The notes under the pieces: model-generated
Told to the model about the DNA's origin: nothing
Databases searched by the model: none
The model's input: only the letters and a program-made list of their open reading frames with translations
NCBI GenBank assembly: GCA_030831945.1
Contig: JAURKC010000014.1
Location: 62,001-126,000, forward strand
Direction of reading: 5' to 3'
Source: Ferruginibacter sp.
Lineage (GTDB): Bacteria > Bacteroidota > Bacteroidia > Chitinophagales > Chitinophagaceae
Length of the DNA: 64,000 nt
In this document: in pieces, positions 25,598-35,622 of the stretch
Layout: the number at the start of each line of letters is the position of its first letter
Numbering within the stretch: position 1 is the first letter of the stretch
Position numbers and translations under genes: made by a program

Positions 25598-26920
25598 TTA
25601 CTCAAGACCAAATAAATCGATATTCAAAGATTGTAAGGTTTGAATTTTATGACTGGTATCAATCAAAATAGAAATATTGTGATGACTACCTCCATAGCTA
25701 ACCATTCGAACTGGAATTTTCTTAATTGATTTAAACAATTTTTCCATCACTTCTTCAGTTTGCATTATTTCATTACCTACAATCGAAACAATACTTTGGT
25801 TGGTATCTATTTCTACTGTTCCAAATGGCTCCAACTCTTTAATGATTGCTGATAAATAAGTATCGTTATCAATAGTAAGTGATACAGCTACCTCTGAAGT
25901 GGTAATCATATCAATCGAGGTGCGATATTTTTCAAACACTTCAAATATTTTTCTTAAAAATCCATAAGCGAGAAGCATTCTACTACTTTTTATTTTGATA
26001 GCAGTAATCCCATCTTTTGCTGCAACCGCTTTTATACCCACGCTTCCAGCTTGTTGAGTGATCAAAGTACCTTTGGCTTCTGGCTGCATTGTGTTCAATA
26101 ATTTCACTGGTACATTATACATCTGTGCAGGCCAAATACTTGCAGGGTGTAAAATTTTGGCGCCAAAATAAGCTAGTTCAGCAGCCTCGTCAAAACTCAA
26201 TTGTTCAATCGCTACGGTTCTTTTTACAATCCTTGGATCATTATTATGCATACCGTCAATATCGGTCCAAATTTCGCAGACACTAGCATTGATGGCAGCT
26301 GCAATTAATGAAGCACTGTAATCACTACCCCCTCTTTTTAAATTATCTACTTCACCTTTTGAGTTGCGACTGATATAGCCTTGGGTAATGAATATTTTTT
26401 TATCCTGATTGCTTTGTAAAAGTTGAGAAAGTTTTGTTTTAATAATGCTAATCTGCGGTTCGTCATAATTATCAATCGTCATAAAATCAAGTGCAGGAAT
26501 CAGCAAGTGGTCTATACCTTTTTCAGTTAAGTATATGGAGAATAATTTAGTGCTGAGTAATTCACCCTGGGCTAAAATGTCCTTGTTGAGCGCTTCACTA
26601 AAAGAGATTTTTAAAATGATATGTAAAAATTCAAAATGTTCTTGGATAATAGCCGCTGCTTTTTCAGTTCCGGCTGGACTGCTAACTAATTCGCTACAAA
26701 ATTTTTTATAATGATCTTCAAGCGCAGTGATTTGAGATTTTGCACTCTCTCGATCACCTTGTGATAAAGCGTAACTAATAGATACTAGCGCATTGGTGGT
26801 ACCACTCAATGCGGACAATACTACAATTTTGGACTCTTGGTCCTTTGTAATCAACATTGCAACTTCGTGCATCCTTTCCGGCTTCCCAACACTGGTGCCG
26901 CCAAATTTCATAATTTTCAT
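25598..26920 (-). CDS. lysC: Aspartate kinase (monofunctional)
   Basis: Phosphorylates aspartate, the entry step to diaminopimelate, lysine, threonine and methionine; the DAP branch feeds MurE encoded later in this window. The chain begins MKIMKFGGTSVG (kinase P-loop like KFGGTSV), has RGGSDYSASLIAAAI and DIDGMHNNDPRIV for substrate and ATP binding, and ends with paired ACT domains (about 300-440) for allosteric control by lysine or threonine. No homoserine dehydrogenase domain is fused. A canonical TTTG-N19-TAnnTTTG promoter lies about 60 bp upstream. Confidence 0.96.
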   Translation of the reverse strand: MKIMKFGGTSVGKPERMHEVAMLITKDQESKIVVLSALSGTTNALVSISYALSQGDRESAKSQITALEDHYKKFCSELVSSPAGTEKAAAIIQEHFEFLHIILKISFSEALNKDILAQGELLSTKLFSIYLTEKGIDHLLIPALDFMTIDNYDEPQISIIKTKLSQLLQSNQDKKIFITQGYISRNSKGEVDNLKRGGSDYSASLIAAAINASVCEIWTDIDGMHNNDPRIVKRTVAIEQLSFDEAAELAYFGAKILHPASIWPAQMYNVPVKLLNTMQPEAKGTLITQQAGSVGIKAVAAKDGITAIKIKSSRMLLAYGFLRKIFEVFEKYRTSIDMITTSEVAVSLTIDNDTYLSAIIKELEPFGTVEIDTNQSIVSIVGNEIMQTEEVMEKLFKSIKKIPVRMVSYGGSHHNISILIDTSHKIQTLQSLNIDLFGLE

Positions 26921-26978
26921 AATAACTAATTCGTTTCTAGTGAAGCAAACTTTTAACGTGAAACAATCTTTCAGCGGG

Positions 26979-27009
26979 CAAAATTACCGCATAAAAACCC
27001 CCTTTCAAA
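26979..27009 (-). promoter_or_regulatory. Canonical Bacteroidota promoter of lysC
   Basis: Read on the minus strand: TTTG (27009-27006), a 19-bp spacer, then TAATTTTG (26986-26979), an exact match to the TTTG-N19-TAnnTTTG consensus. The expected leader is about 50 nt. Confidence 0.8.
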
Positions 27010-27044
27010 AAAAAAGGGAATATGTTTACAACTAATGAATAGCA

Positions 27045-28127
27045 CTATTGTAATTCAAGATTATATTTTTCGCCTAAAATTTTCAAATCTTCTATAACGG
27101 CTGGCAGTAATGGGATGCCCTTATTCCTTCTTTCGGCTTCCATTTCTCTTTCTGGTTCACCAGGGATAATTACACTTCTTTCGCCCGGTACTGTTTGGGC
27201 CGATCGAAAACGCTGTATCCATTTATCCATATGTACTTTAAACTCCTCTGCAGGTCTAAAAGCGTCAATGCGCATTGCGCCAAAAAAATGTCCTATTCCT
27301 TCGCCTGGTAAATTTTCAGGCATAGGTACATAGGCCGGGAAGGGAGGTACCCAAGGGCCATAATTGGCACCACTTAAAATAGCTGAAAAAATATCTACTA
27401 TAGATCCTAGCATATATCCTTTATGGCTACCATGCTCTTTATCACCTCCTAAAGGCAGTAACGCACCACCGTTTTTTAATTCGTTGGCATTATTACTGGA
27501 AGCACCCTCTTTTGTTTGGACCCATCCTTCAGGGGCATCTTCATTTTTACGTTGAAGAATTTCTAATTTTCCATTGGCTGCAGTGGTAGTTGCAAAATCG
27601 GCTACAAAAGCAGGTTCAGTGCCTGCAGGAATGGCTACTGCAATCGGATTGGTGCCTAGTAATCTTTCTACAGAAAAAGTGGGAGCTACTAATGCCGATG
27701 CATTGGTCATTGCAATACCAATCATATCATTATCAAGTGCCATCATTGCATGATAACCAGCAATGCCAAAATGATTACTATTCTTAACACTTACCCAGCC
27801 GGTACCTACGTTTTTTGCTTTATTGATAGCTACTTGCATTGCTGCAGGCGCAACTACTAATCCCAATCCTTTATCTCCATCTATCACTGCTGTGGAGGGC
27901 GTTTCATGTACCACTTGAATAGAAGGATTAGCATTGATCCTTCCTACTTCCCAAAGTCTCACATAGCCTGTTAATCTAGCAATGCCATGGCTATCCACTC
28001 CTCTTAAATCAGCTGATAAAAGCACTTCAGCAGCTGCTGCTGCATTCGCTTCACTCGAACCTATTTGTAGGAAAATTTTTTTTGCAAAAAGATAAAGTTG
28101 TTGATAGGAATATATTGTTTGCTTCAT
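27045..28127 (-). CDS. Ldh family oxidoreductase (malate/L-lactate dehydrogenase type)
   Basis: An NAD(P)-dependent dehydrogenase of the malate/L-lactate/ureidoglycolate family, which is unrelated in fold to classical LDH. Diagnostic segments are VDSHGIARLTGYV near residue 55-67, VKNSNHFGIAGYH near 118-130 with the catalytic His, and GSHKGYMLGSIVDIFSAILSGA near 235-255. The 360-aa length is typical. Substrate may be malate, lactate, 2,3-diketogulonate or another 2-oxoacid; sequence alone does not decide. It lies upstream of lysC on the same strand, but lysC has its own promoter in between. Confidence 0.93.
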   Translation of the reverse strand: MKQTIYSYQQLYLFAKKIFLQIGSSEANAAAAAEVLLSADLRGVDSHGIARLTGYVRLWEVGRINANPSIQVVHETPSTAVIDGDKGLGLVVAPAAMQVAINKAKNVGTGWVSVKNSNHFGIAGYHAMMALDNDMIGIAMTNASALVAPTFSVERLLGTNPIAVAIPAGTEPAFVADFATTTAANGKLEILQRKNEDAPEGWVQTKEGASSNNANELKNGGALLPLGGDKEHGSHKGYMLGSIVDIFSAILSGANYGPWVPPFPAYVPMPENLPGEGIGHFFGAMRIDAFRPAEEFKVHMDKWIQRFRSAQTVPGERSVIIPGEPEREMEAERRNKGIPLLPAVIEDLKILGEKYNLELQ

Positions 28128-28244
28128 AAAGTGATTAATGGATTTTTAAGTAGAGAGGGCAGCTATTTTTTTGAATCAATTTTGTAAAATAGATGACCAG
28201 TACAACCAATCATGAATTTCAATGAATAAATAGTAGATGAAAAA

Positions 28245-29015
28245 TTAAAATTGAAGATGTCTTACTGTTAATCCATTATTAATAAGTTGTTTTAAAGAAT
28301 CCACTCCAATTTTTAAATGTCGCTCTACAAATTCTGAGGTAACCTTATTATCACTGGCTTCTGTTTTTACTCCCTCTGGTACCATTGGACTATCACTTAC
28401 TAATAAAAGTGCTCCTGTTGAAATTTTATTAAAAAATCCAACTGAAAAAATGGTAGCGGTCTCCATGTCAATTGCATAGGCTCTAATACGTTGTAGGTAT
28501 TCTTTAAATACATCATCATGTTCCCAAACACGACGATTAGTTGTGTATACAGTGCCTGTCCAATAATCACATGAATAATCGCGAATGGTAGTGGAGATTG
28601 CTTTTTGAAGCATAAAGGAGGGTAAAGCAGGCACTTCAGGTGGAAAATAATCATTGCTAGTTCCTTCCCCTCTAATCGCAGCAATGGGTAAAATTAAATC
28701 ACCAATGGTATTTCTTTTTTTTAAGCCACCGCATTTTCCCAAAAATAATATTGCTTTGGGTGATATGGCAGTCAGTAAATCCATGATCGTTGCAGCGCCT
28801 GGACTTCCCATTCCAAAATTGATGATCGTAATATTGTTAGCAGTAGCACATTGCATTGGCCTATCAGTTCCGACTACTGCTACATTATTCATTGTTGCAA
28901 AAAGCTGAACGTAATTAGAAAAATTGGTCAATAAAATATATTGTCCGAAATTTTCTAATTTTTCTCCGGTGTATCGAGGTAGCCAATTTTCTACGATGCT
29001 TTCCTTTGTTTTCAT
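28245..29015 (-). CDS. amn: AMP nucleosidase
   Basis: Hydrolyses AMP to adenine and ribose 5-phosphate, a means of adjusting adenylate pools. It belongs to the short, nucleoside-phosphorylase-like AMN group of Bacteroidota (256 aa, without the long N-terminal regulatory domain of the E. coli enzyme). Seen are NFGMGSPGAATIMDLL (phosphate/ribose site), FLGKCGGLKKRNTIGDLILP and AIDMETATIFSVGF with the catalytic-site Met-Glu pair. Monocistronic, divergent from the HsdR-N-like gene. Confidence 0.93.
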   Translation of the reverse strand: MKTKESIVENWLPRYTGEKLENFGQYILLTNFSNYVQLFATMNNVAVVGTDRPMQCATANNITIINFGMGSPGAATIMDLLTAISPKAILFLGKCGGLKKRNTIGDLILPIAAIRGEGTSNDYFPPEVPALPSFMLQKAISTTIRDYSCDYWTGTVYTTNRRVWEHDDVFKEYLQRIRAYAIDMETATIFSVGFFNKISTGALLLVSDSPMVPEGVKTEASDNKVTSEFVERHLKIGVDSLKQLINNGLTVRHLQF

Positions 29016-29153
29016 TAATTAAAAATTTTTTCAACTAATTATTTGTCTTAAGGTTTCAGTAATTCAATTATTTTCGTAACTCAATAGTTGTTTTTATTAA
29101 TTCCTGTCAACAAATATTCATTGTTAAAAGTACAAAATCTTTTCTGCTAGCTT

Positions 29154-29594
29154 ATGATTAAGATTGAATATCCTTCCTACCAGCCCAAAATAAAAAATCA
29201 GCTAGGAAAGGAATATATCTACGATGAAATTCGAAAGCAGTGGATTATGCTTACCCCAGAGGAATGGGTGCGACAAAATTTTTTGCAATATTTGATTCAG
29301 GTAAAAAAATATCCCGCTACTCTTATCGCAGTTGAAAAGGAAATTCAGTTGCGAGACCTTGCTAAGCGATTTGATGTGGTAGTGTATGATCAAAACACTC
29401 AACCTTGGATGATCATTGAATGTAAAGAAATGGCAGTGACCTTAAATGAACAGGTATTAAATCAAGCCCTTCGTTATAATATTACTTTACAGGTTCCTCA
29501 TATTGTGATTACCAATGGAACGCACTGTTTTGGTTTTTCAGCAAAACTGGGGGTATTGGAGGAGCTGAGTAATTTGCCTGAATTTAATCTTTAA
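29154..29594 (+). CDS. HsdR N-terminal-like (type I restriction enzyme R-N) domain protein
   Basis: A 146-residue protein consisting only of the PD-(D/E)xK-like domain found at the N-terminus of type I restriction HsdR subunits. The core is seen in KRFDVVVYDQNTQPWMIIECKE, giving Asp and the ExK pair, after the helix EEWVRQNFLQYLI. Stand-alone forms are common in Bacteroidota housekeeping loci and are not part of a restriction system; no hsdM or hsdS is nearby. The biological role is unknown. Converges with frr over a bipartite inverted repeat. Confidence 0.87.
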   Translation: MIKIEYPSYQPKIKNQLGKEYIYDEIRKQWIMLTPEEWVRQNFLQYLIQVKKYPATLIAVEKEIQLRDLAKRFDVVVYDQNTQPWMIIECKEMAVTLNEQVLNQALRYNITLQVPHIVITNGTHCFGFSAKLGVLEELSNLPEFNL

Positions 29595-29619
29595 GACCTG
29601 ATTGATTCAGGTTAGATTA
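29585..29619. terminator. Bipartite inverted repeat over the convergent stops of HsdR-N-like gene and frr
   Basis: Inner arms ACCTGA (29596-29601) and TCAGGT (29607-29612) and outer arms TAATCT and AGATTA form a stem around loop TTGAT, covering both stop regions. Probably a weak bidirectional terminator. Confidence 0.55.
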
Positions 29620-30178
29620 CCATGATTTCTTTTTCTTTTGCTTCTAGGTGTTTTTCAACCATAGCGGTGAATCGGTTGGTAAATTCTTGAATTTCGGCCT
29701 CAGCATCTTTTGCTGCATCCTCGCTGATGACCGCATCCTTTTGTAATTTTTTTATTTGCTCAATTCCTTCTCTTCTGATGTTGCGTATGGAAACTTTTCC
29801 TTGTTCGCCTTCTGCATTACATTTTTTTACAAGCTCCTTTCTTCTTTCTTCAGTAAGTGGCGGAAGATATAAGCGGATAAAATTTCCGTCATTTTGCGGA
29901 TTGATGCCAATATTGCTAGCAATGATTGCCCTTTCAATAGGTTGAAGCATTTTCTTTTCCCAAGGTTGAACAGAAATTGTTCTTGCATCCAGTACTGAAA
30001 TATTGGCTATTTGGGCTAATGGAGTAGGAGCTCCATAGTAATCAGCAACAATGCCATCCAGCATATTTGGATTAGCCTTGCCTGCCCTTATTTTTATAAG
30101 TTCGGTCTCCAGGTGATTGATCGCCTTTTTCATTAATGATTCTGTATCCAGTTTAATTAATTCCAATTCTTCTGACAT
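29612..30178 (-). CDS. frr: Ribosome recycling factor
   Basis: RRF splits post-termination ribosomes together with EF-G. Conserved blocks are LIKIRAGKANPNMLDGIVADYYGAPTPLAQIANISV, RTISVQPWEKKMLQPIERAI and RLYLPPLTEERRKELVKK; domain I is the three-helix bundle and domain II lies around residues 32-105. Length 188 aa is normal. pyrH, its usual partner, is not adjacent. A TTTG-N21-TAnnTTTG promoter lies just upstream. Confidence 0.98.
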   Translation of the reverse strand: MSEELELIKLDTESLMKKAINHLETELIKIRAGKANPNMLDGIVADYYGAPTPLAQIANISVLDARTISVQPWEKKMLQPIERAIIASNIGINPQNDGNFIRLYLPPLTEERRKELVKKCNAEGEQGKVSIRNIRREGIEQIKKLQKDAVISEDAAKDAEAEIQEFTNRFTAMVEKHLEAKEKEIMVI

Positions 30179-30200
30179 AAAATAAAAATTAAGGTATCTG

Positions 30201-30233
30201 CAAAACTAAAGAAAAGAATATTAGGCAGGCAAA
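30201..30233 (-). promoter_or_regulatory. Bacteroidota promoter of frr
   Basis: On the minus strand TTTG (30233-30230), 21-bp spacer, TAGTTTTG (30208-30201). The frr ATG follows with a leader of about 15-20 nt. Confidence 0.7.
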
Positions 30234-30257
30234 TTATCCCTTTTTATCTCTAAATTT

Positions 30258-30617
30258 TTATTGGTCTTGTTTTGAAGGAGGGTTGGGGATTAGTTTATTT
30301 TCAGGTGTTATTGTTAAAATATCATCCTTGATACCAAGAAAAAAAATAGTAATGGTCGCTGCAGCAAAATATTGTAATTCTCTATTACCATGGGAGGTCA
30401 TTAAAAGTAGCGATAGTATAAAGCCTGCAAAAACACCTAGTCCGCCTAGAGTAGGTATTCCAGTAGTGTGAATTTTTAGTTCATCCGGTTCATCAAATAA
30501 TTTCTTCTCTCTAGTAACCTGGATGATAGTAGTTATGGCTAAAATAGTCACTAAAAAAGAGAGGGTTACACTAAAAAGAATAGTATACATGGTTGGGGAG
30601 CATTCAAAATGGTTCAA
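30258..30617 (-). pseudogene. Truncated WecA/MraY-type polyprenyl-phosphate glycosyl-1-phosphate transferase remnant
   Basis: The open frame is 119 codons; a likely start is the internal ATG at codon 10. It matches only the N-terminal third of UDP-GlcNAc:undecaprenyl-phosphate transferases (WecA/Rfe type, about 350 aa): TM1, then KLFDEPDELKIHTTGIPTLGGLGVFAGF (substrate loop), TM2-3, and FFLGIKDDILTITP with the Mg-binding DD pair. It then stops after an unrelated polar tail (ENKLIPNPPSKQDQ), and no continuation is found in any frame before the frr promoter. Lacking the remaining helices and catalytic loops, it cannot be an active transferase. The intact mraY of the window is at 44644-45960, so this is a separate decayed gene. 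Confidence 0.75.
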
Positions 30618-30666
30618 GAAAGAAATTCGGTAAACTTAGTACAACGGAGGCTGACACATTAATCAT

Positions 30667-30693
30667 ATACAACATAATTAAAATATGTTGTAT
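30667..30693. repeat. 10-bp inverted repeat between the wecA remnant and transketolase
   Basis: ATACAACATA and TATGTTGTAT are perfect arms with a 7-nt AT loop. It lies upstream of both divergent frames. Could be an operator or leftover terminator; no function can be assigned. Confidence 0.45.
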
Positions 30694-30812
30694 TTAAAAG
30701 TAAACTACAGAAAATCTTAGCATAGCATTAAAATAAAACCCAATATATATTCGGCGTATTGATTGGAATGGGTAGGGTTTTTAGGAAATAATCGATGCGT
30801 TATAATTTTTAC

Positions 30813-30843
30813 TTTGCTTATGTAGGTATTTAAAGTAGGTTTG
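30813..30843 (+). promoter_or_regulatory. Canonical Bacteroidota promoter of transketolase gene
   Basis: TTTG (30813-30816), 19-bp spacer, TAGGTTTG (30836-30843): exact match to consensus. The ATG at 30864 follows with a leader of about 15 nt. Confidence 0.8.
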
Positions 30844-30863
30844 CATCGCATAAACAAATAAAA

Positions 30864-31700
30864 ATGAGTGATTTAAAAGGAATAGCAAGTCAAGTACGTA
30901 GAGATATCGTAAGGATGGTACATGGAGTTCAAAGTGGGCATCCAGGCGGATCTTTGGGATGTGCTGATTATTTAACTGCACTGTATTTTGACATTATGAA
31001 ACATGATCCTAAGTTTGATATGAATGGTGCTGGAGAAGATTTATTTTTTCTAAGTAATGGTCATATTTCACCTCTTTTTTACAGTGTATTGGCGAGAAGC
31101 GGTTATTTTCCTGTAGCGGAACTTTCTACCTTTCGTAAGTTGGATAGTCGACTTCAAGGGCATCCAACTACACATGAGCATTTACCGGGTGTAAGAGTGG
31201 CGAGTGGTTCATTGGGTCAGGGAATGAGCGTAGCTTTAGGTGCAGCGATGGCCAAAAAGCTGAATAAAGATGCAGGAATTATTTATTCATTGCACGGTGA
31301 TGGAGAATTGAATGAAGGACAAAATTGGGAAGCAATTTTATTTGCTGCACATAAAAAAGTAGATAATTTAATTGCTGCAATCGATTGGAATGGACAGCAA
31401 ATTGATGGCCCTACTAGTATGGTAATGGATCTAGGTGATCTTGCATCCAAGTTTGAATCTTTTGGTTGGACGGTATTAACCATTGAAAAAGGAAATGATA
31501 TGGATGAAATCGTTGCTGGTCTTCGTCAAGCCAAAACCTATGTTGGTAAAGGAAAGCCCATTGTTATTTTGATGAAAACTGAAATGGGTAAGGGTGTAGA
31601 TTTTATGGAAGGTAGCCATGCTTGGCACGGTATTGCACCTAATGACGAACAATTAAAAACTGCACTTGCTCAATTAACTGAAACACTGGGTGATTATTAA
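30864..31700 (+). CDS. Transketolase, N-terminal subunit
   Basis: The ThDP-binding half of a split transketolase of the pentose phosphate pathway. It has GVQSGHPGGSLGCADYLTALYF near the start, LSNGHISPLFYSVLARSGYF, the ThDP motif HGDGELNEGQNWEA...IDWNGQQIDG and SHAWHGIAPN at the end. At 278 aa it lacks the pyrimidine-binding and C-terminal domains; these should be encoded by a second gene, normally placed directly after it. Here a terminator and a convergent permease gene follow instead, so the partner must lie elsewhere. The start is supported by a consensus promoter. Confidence 0.95.
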   Translation: MSDLKGIASQVRRDIVRMVHGVQSGHPGGSLGCADYLTALYFDIMKHDPKFDMNGAGEDLFFLSNGHISPLFYSVLARSGYFPVAELSTFRKLDSRLQGHPTTHEHLPGVRVASGSLGQGMSVALGAAMAKKLNKDAGIIYSLHGDGELNEGQNWEAILFAAHKKVDNLIAAIDWNGQQIDGPTSMVMDLGDLASKFESFGWTVLTIEKGNDMDEIVAGLRQAKTYVGKGKPIVILMKTEMGKGVDFMEGSHAWHGIAPNDEQLKTALAQLTETLGDY

Positions 31701-31720
31701 AAATATTCCAGATAAAACAA

Positions 31721-31749
31721 AAAACGCTTTCTACTAGAAAGCGTTTTTT
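31721..31749. terminator. Bidirectional terminator after the transketolase subunit
   Basis: AAAACGCTTTCT and AGAAAGCGTTTT form a 12-bp stem with a 3-nt loop, with an A-run on the left and T6 on the right. It serves the transketolase gene and the convergent permease gene. Confidence 0.92.
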
Positions 31750-31767
31750 GTTTTGGCCTTACTAATA

Positions 31768-32991
31768 CTATCTTAATTCAATGAGTTGAACAGCTGCTTT
31801 ACGAGCAGGAAACCAAGCTGCTAAAAATGAGATGAATGTTACAGTTGATAAGACTAATATAAAATCTGCCGCCTGCATTTTCACAGGAAAATAATCAATT
31901 AAAAAAGAGCCTCCTTGTAATTTAAAGAAGTGAAATTTTATTTGTAAAAGACAAATCAATATAGCCATCAGTAATCCAGTAAATGCTCCGATGGCAGCTA
32001 AAAGAAGCCCCTCACTAAGGAAAATTTTTAGTATCATGGCTTTGTCGGCCCCCATACTTTGTAATACACTAATGTCTTTTTTCTTTTCTAAAACTAGCAT
32101 GGTTAAAGCGCTAATCATATTAAATGCTGCAATAAATAAAATGAGTGTTAGCACTGCATAGATCGCCCATTTTTCTATTTTCATCGTATTGTAAAGGCTA
32201 CTATTTTGTTCGTACTTTGATTGCACTTTAAAATTGCTACCCAGTAAATCAGCAAGTTGTTTTTGACTATTCGTTAAATTAGAGGGGTCATTTAGTTTTA
32301 TTTCAACAGCACTATATTCATCGATTGCAAAACCAATTTGATTTTTGACAAAGTTCAGATTAGTGATAGCATATTTATTATCAAAGTCTTGTTGAATAGC
32401 GAAAACCCCCGTTGCTTTTATACTTCCTTCACTAAGGGATTGGAGAGGATCGGTTACCGAAACTTTTCCTTTTTTGGGTAAAATAATGGTTAGTTCTGGA
32501 GCACTTGAATTATTGGAAACGTTTACTCCTGCAGCATTTTGAATGCCGGCACCCAATATTAACCCAGGTTCATTTACATCACCGATATTAAATTTCCCAA
32601 CAAAGGTTTTTTCTGCTACCCCACATACTTGATGGTAATTTTCGTCTACCCCTTTAAGGTATACGATAGTTTGTAAATCGTTGTTTTGGAGCAATGCCTT
32701 TTCTTCTGCTATGAGTGATACAACTTGGACACCTGGATTTTTTTTTATTTGCTGAATTTGATCATTCGTCAGTATAAATGTTTTCCCTTTTTGAGGAATA
32801 ATTTTTATGTCCGTATAAAAAGAAGAATACAGAGATTTTACTAATCCTTCAAAGCCATTGAACACACTCAAAACGAGAATCTGGCAGGCAGTTGCAAATG
32901 CGATTACCCCTACCGTTACCCAGGAAATCCAATTAATGGCATTGGCGCTTTTTTTTGCTTTAAAATATCTCCAGGCAAAGGTTAGATACAT
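31768..32991 (-). CDS. FtsX-like / LolC-LolE type ABC transporter permease
   Basis: A 407-residue permease of the MacB/LolCE superfamily: N-terminal TM (about 20-45, opening LTFAWRYFKAKKSANAINWISWVTVGVIAFATACQI), a large periplasmic domain (about 46-270), then three C-terminal TM helices with LEKKKDISVLQSMGADKAMILKIFLSEG, the coupling-helix region. In the Lol system such proteins extract lipoproteins from the inner membrane with LolD. No ATPase gene is adjacent. The next gene upstream, rbfA, ends 70 bp away on the same strand, so they may be co-transcribed. Lipoprotein release is the likely role, inferred from family. Confidence 0.9.
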   Translation of the reverse strand: MYLTFAWRYFKAKKSANAINWISWVTVGVIAFATACQILVLSVFNGFEGLVKSLYSSFYTDIKIIPQKGKTFILTNDQIQQIKKNPGVQVVSLIAEEKALLQNNDLQTIVYLKGVDENYHQVCGVAEKTFVGKFNIGDVNEPGLILGAGIQNAAGVNVSNNSSAPELTIILPKKGKVSVTDPLQSLSEGSIKATGVFAIQQDFDNKYAITNLNFVKNQIGFAIDEYSAVEIKLNDPSNLTNSQKQLADLLGSNFKVQSKYEQNSSLYNTMKIEKWAIYAVLTLILFIAAFNMISALTMLVLEKKKDISVLQSMGADKAMILKIFLSEGLLLAAIGAFTGLLMAILICLLQIKFHFFKLQGGSFLIDYFPVKMQAADFILVLSTVTFISFLAAWFPARKAAVQLIELR

Positions 32992-33061
32992 ATCCTAAAC
33001 CCCAAGGGGTGTTTTGAAAAGAGGTGAGGTAACGGTGACTATTAATCGATTATTGGGAATT

Positions 33062-33436
33062 TTATTTTGATGAATTACTATCTTCTTTTTTTATTTTTTC
33101 GAATAGCTCTTCCATTTTAAAAACATAATCTAAGGTGTCATCTATAAAAAATCTCAGTTCAGGAATACTGCGAAGCTGATGGCGAACCCTTACCCCTAGT
33201 TCCTTGCGGATTTCTTTATTTTTTTCTTCAAATTTCAATAAGGCTCCTTGCGTATCCTTTATCTGAAACATGCTCAGATAAACTCTTGCTTCAAATAGAT
33301 CGGGCGTTATTTTTACATTGGAAATGGAGATCATTCCTCCATCCATCATCAATAGGTTAAAACGGCGAAATATGTCATTCAGTTCTTCATTGATCAACCC
33401 TGCAACCTGTTTCTGTCTTTTAGTTTCTGTCGTCAT
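33062..33436 (-). CDS. rbfA: 30S ribosome-binding factor RbfA
   Basis: RbfA is a KH-fold factor needed for 16S rRNA 5' end maturation and cold adaptation. The chain starts with the typical helix RQKQVAGLINEELNDIFRR and shows the KH core ISNVKITPDLFEARVYLS and LRSIPELRFFIDDTLDYVFKMEELFEKI. Length 124 aa is normal. Followed by the LolC-type permease on the same strand. A minus-strand TAATTTTG box is 20 bp upstream of the start. Confidence 0.95.
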   Translation of the reverse strand: MTTETKRQKQVAGLINEELNDIFRRFNLLMMDGGMISISNVKITPDLFEARVYLSMFQIKDTQGALLKFEEKNKEIRKELGVRVRHQLRSIPELRFFIDDTLDYVFKMEELFEKIKKEDSNSSK

Positions 33437-33455
33437 ATAATTTATTACTGTAGGG

Positions 33456-33463
33456 CAAAATTA
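33456..33463 (-). promoter_or_regulatory. Candidate -7 box for rbfA
   Basis: On the minus strand TAATTTTG matches TAnnTTTG and ends 20 bp from the ATG. No clear -33 element. Confidence 0.55.
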
Positions 33464-33598
33464 CTTTTTTATTGTGATTACTTGGTTTATTACTCAATCG
33501 GTCAATGAAGCGCTATCTCGGGCAGTGGGTTTTAAAGCAAAATGGAGTCGTTCTAGGGCTGAAATCGTCAATAATTGCAATAAAATTGATTCAAGTAA

Positions 33599-35191
<1,593 letters not shown>

Positions 35192-35278
35192 ATCTTTTCA
35201 AAAAACTTTTTTAAGTAGTATTGAAGTCGATAAATAATTATTCACCAATAAACTAGGTTCTCTTTTCGAGACAAGGGT

Positions 35279-35530
35279 ATGATTTTAGAAATATTAACTC
35301 CTGAAAAAAAGATATTTAGTGGCGAGGTCTACGGTGTACAGTTACCTGGAATCACTGGTTCTTTCGAAGTATTAGATAAACATGCTCCGATGGTGGGTGC
35401 GTTGAAGGCGGGCAAACTTAAAGTACTTACTGATAAAGTAGCTACCAGTTCTTATTCTATTCTAAGTGGTTTTGTGGAGGTATTGAATAATAAAACGATC
35501 GTACTAATAGAAGGTGCTGAAGAACTTTAA
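35279..35530 (+). CDS. atpC: F-type ATP synthase epsilon subunit (short form)
   Basis: The epsilon subunit sits on the rotor and regulates F1. This 83-residue protein is only the N-terminal beta-sandwich (MILEILTPEKKIFSGEVYGVQLPGITGSFEVLDKHAPMVGALKAG); the C-terminal helical hairpin that inhibits ATP hydrolysis in E. coli is absent, as is usual in Bacteroidota. It follows atpD and is closed by a strong terminator. Confidence 0.96.
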   Translation: MILEILTPEKKIFSGEVYGVQLPGITGSFEVLDKHAPMVGALKAGKLKVLTDKVATSSYSILSGFVEVLNNKTIVLIEGAEEL

Positions 35531-35552
35531 TACTTTCTATCAATAAAATATT

Positions 35553-35575
35553 AGCCCCTCTTGAGGGGCTTTTTT
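35553..35575 (+). terminator. Intrinsic terminator after atpC
   Basis: AGCCCCTC and GAGGGGCT form an 8-bp GC-rich stem with loop TT, followed by T6. It closes the atpDC unit. Confidence 0.93.
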
Positions 35576-35622
35576 ATTGCTATCATTTTTTTAGAAAGGG
35601 AAAGTTTGATACTAATCTTTCA

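Noticed and set aside
29154..29594. Part of a restriction-modification or defence system
   Set aside because: Only the HsdR N-terminal-like domain is present; there is no helicase, methyltransferase or specificity gene, and the neighbours are housekeeping genes.
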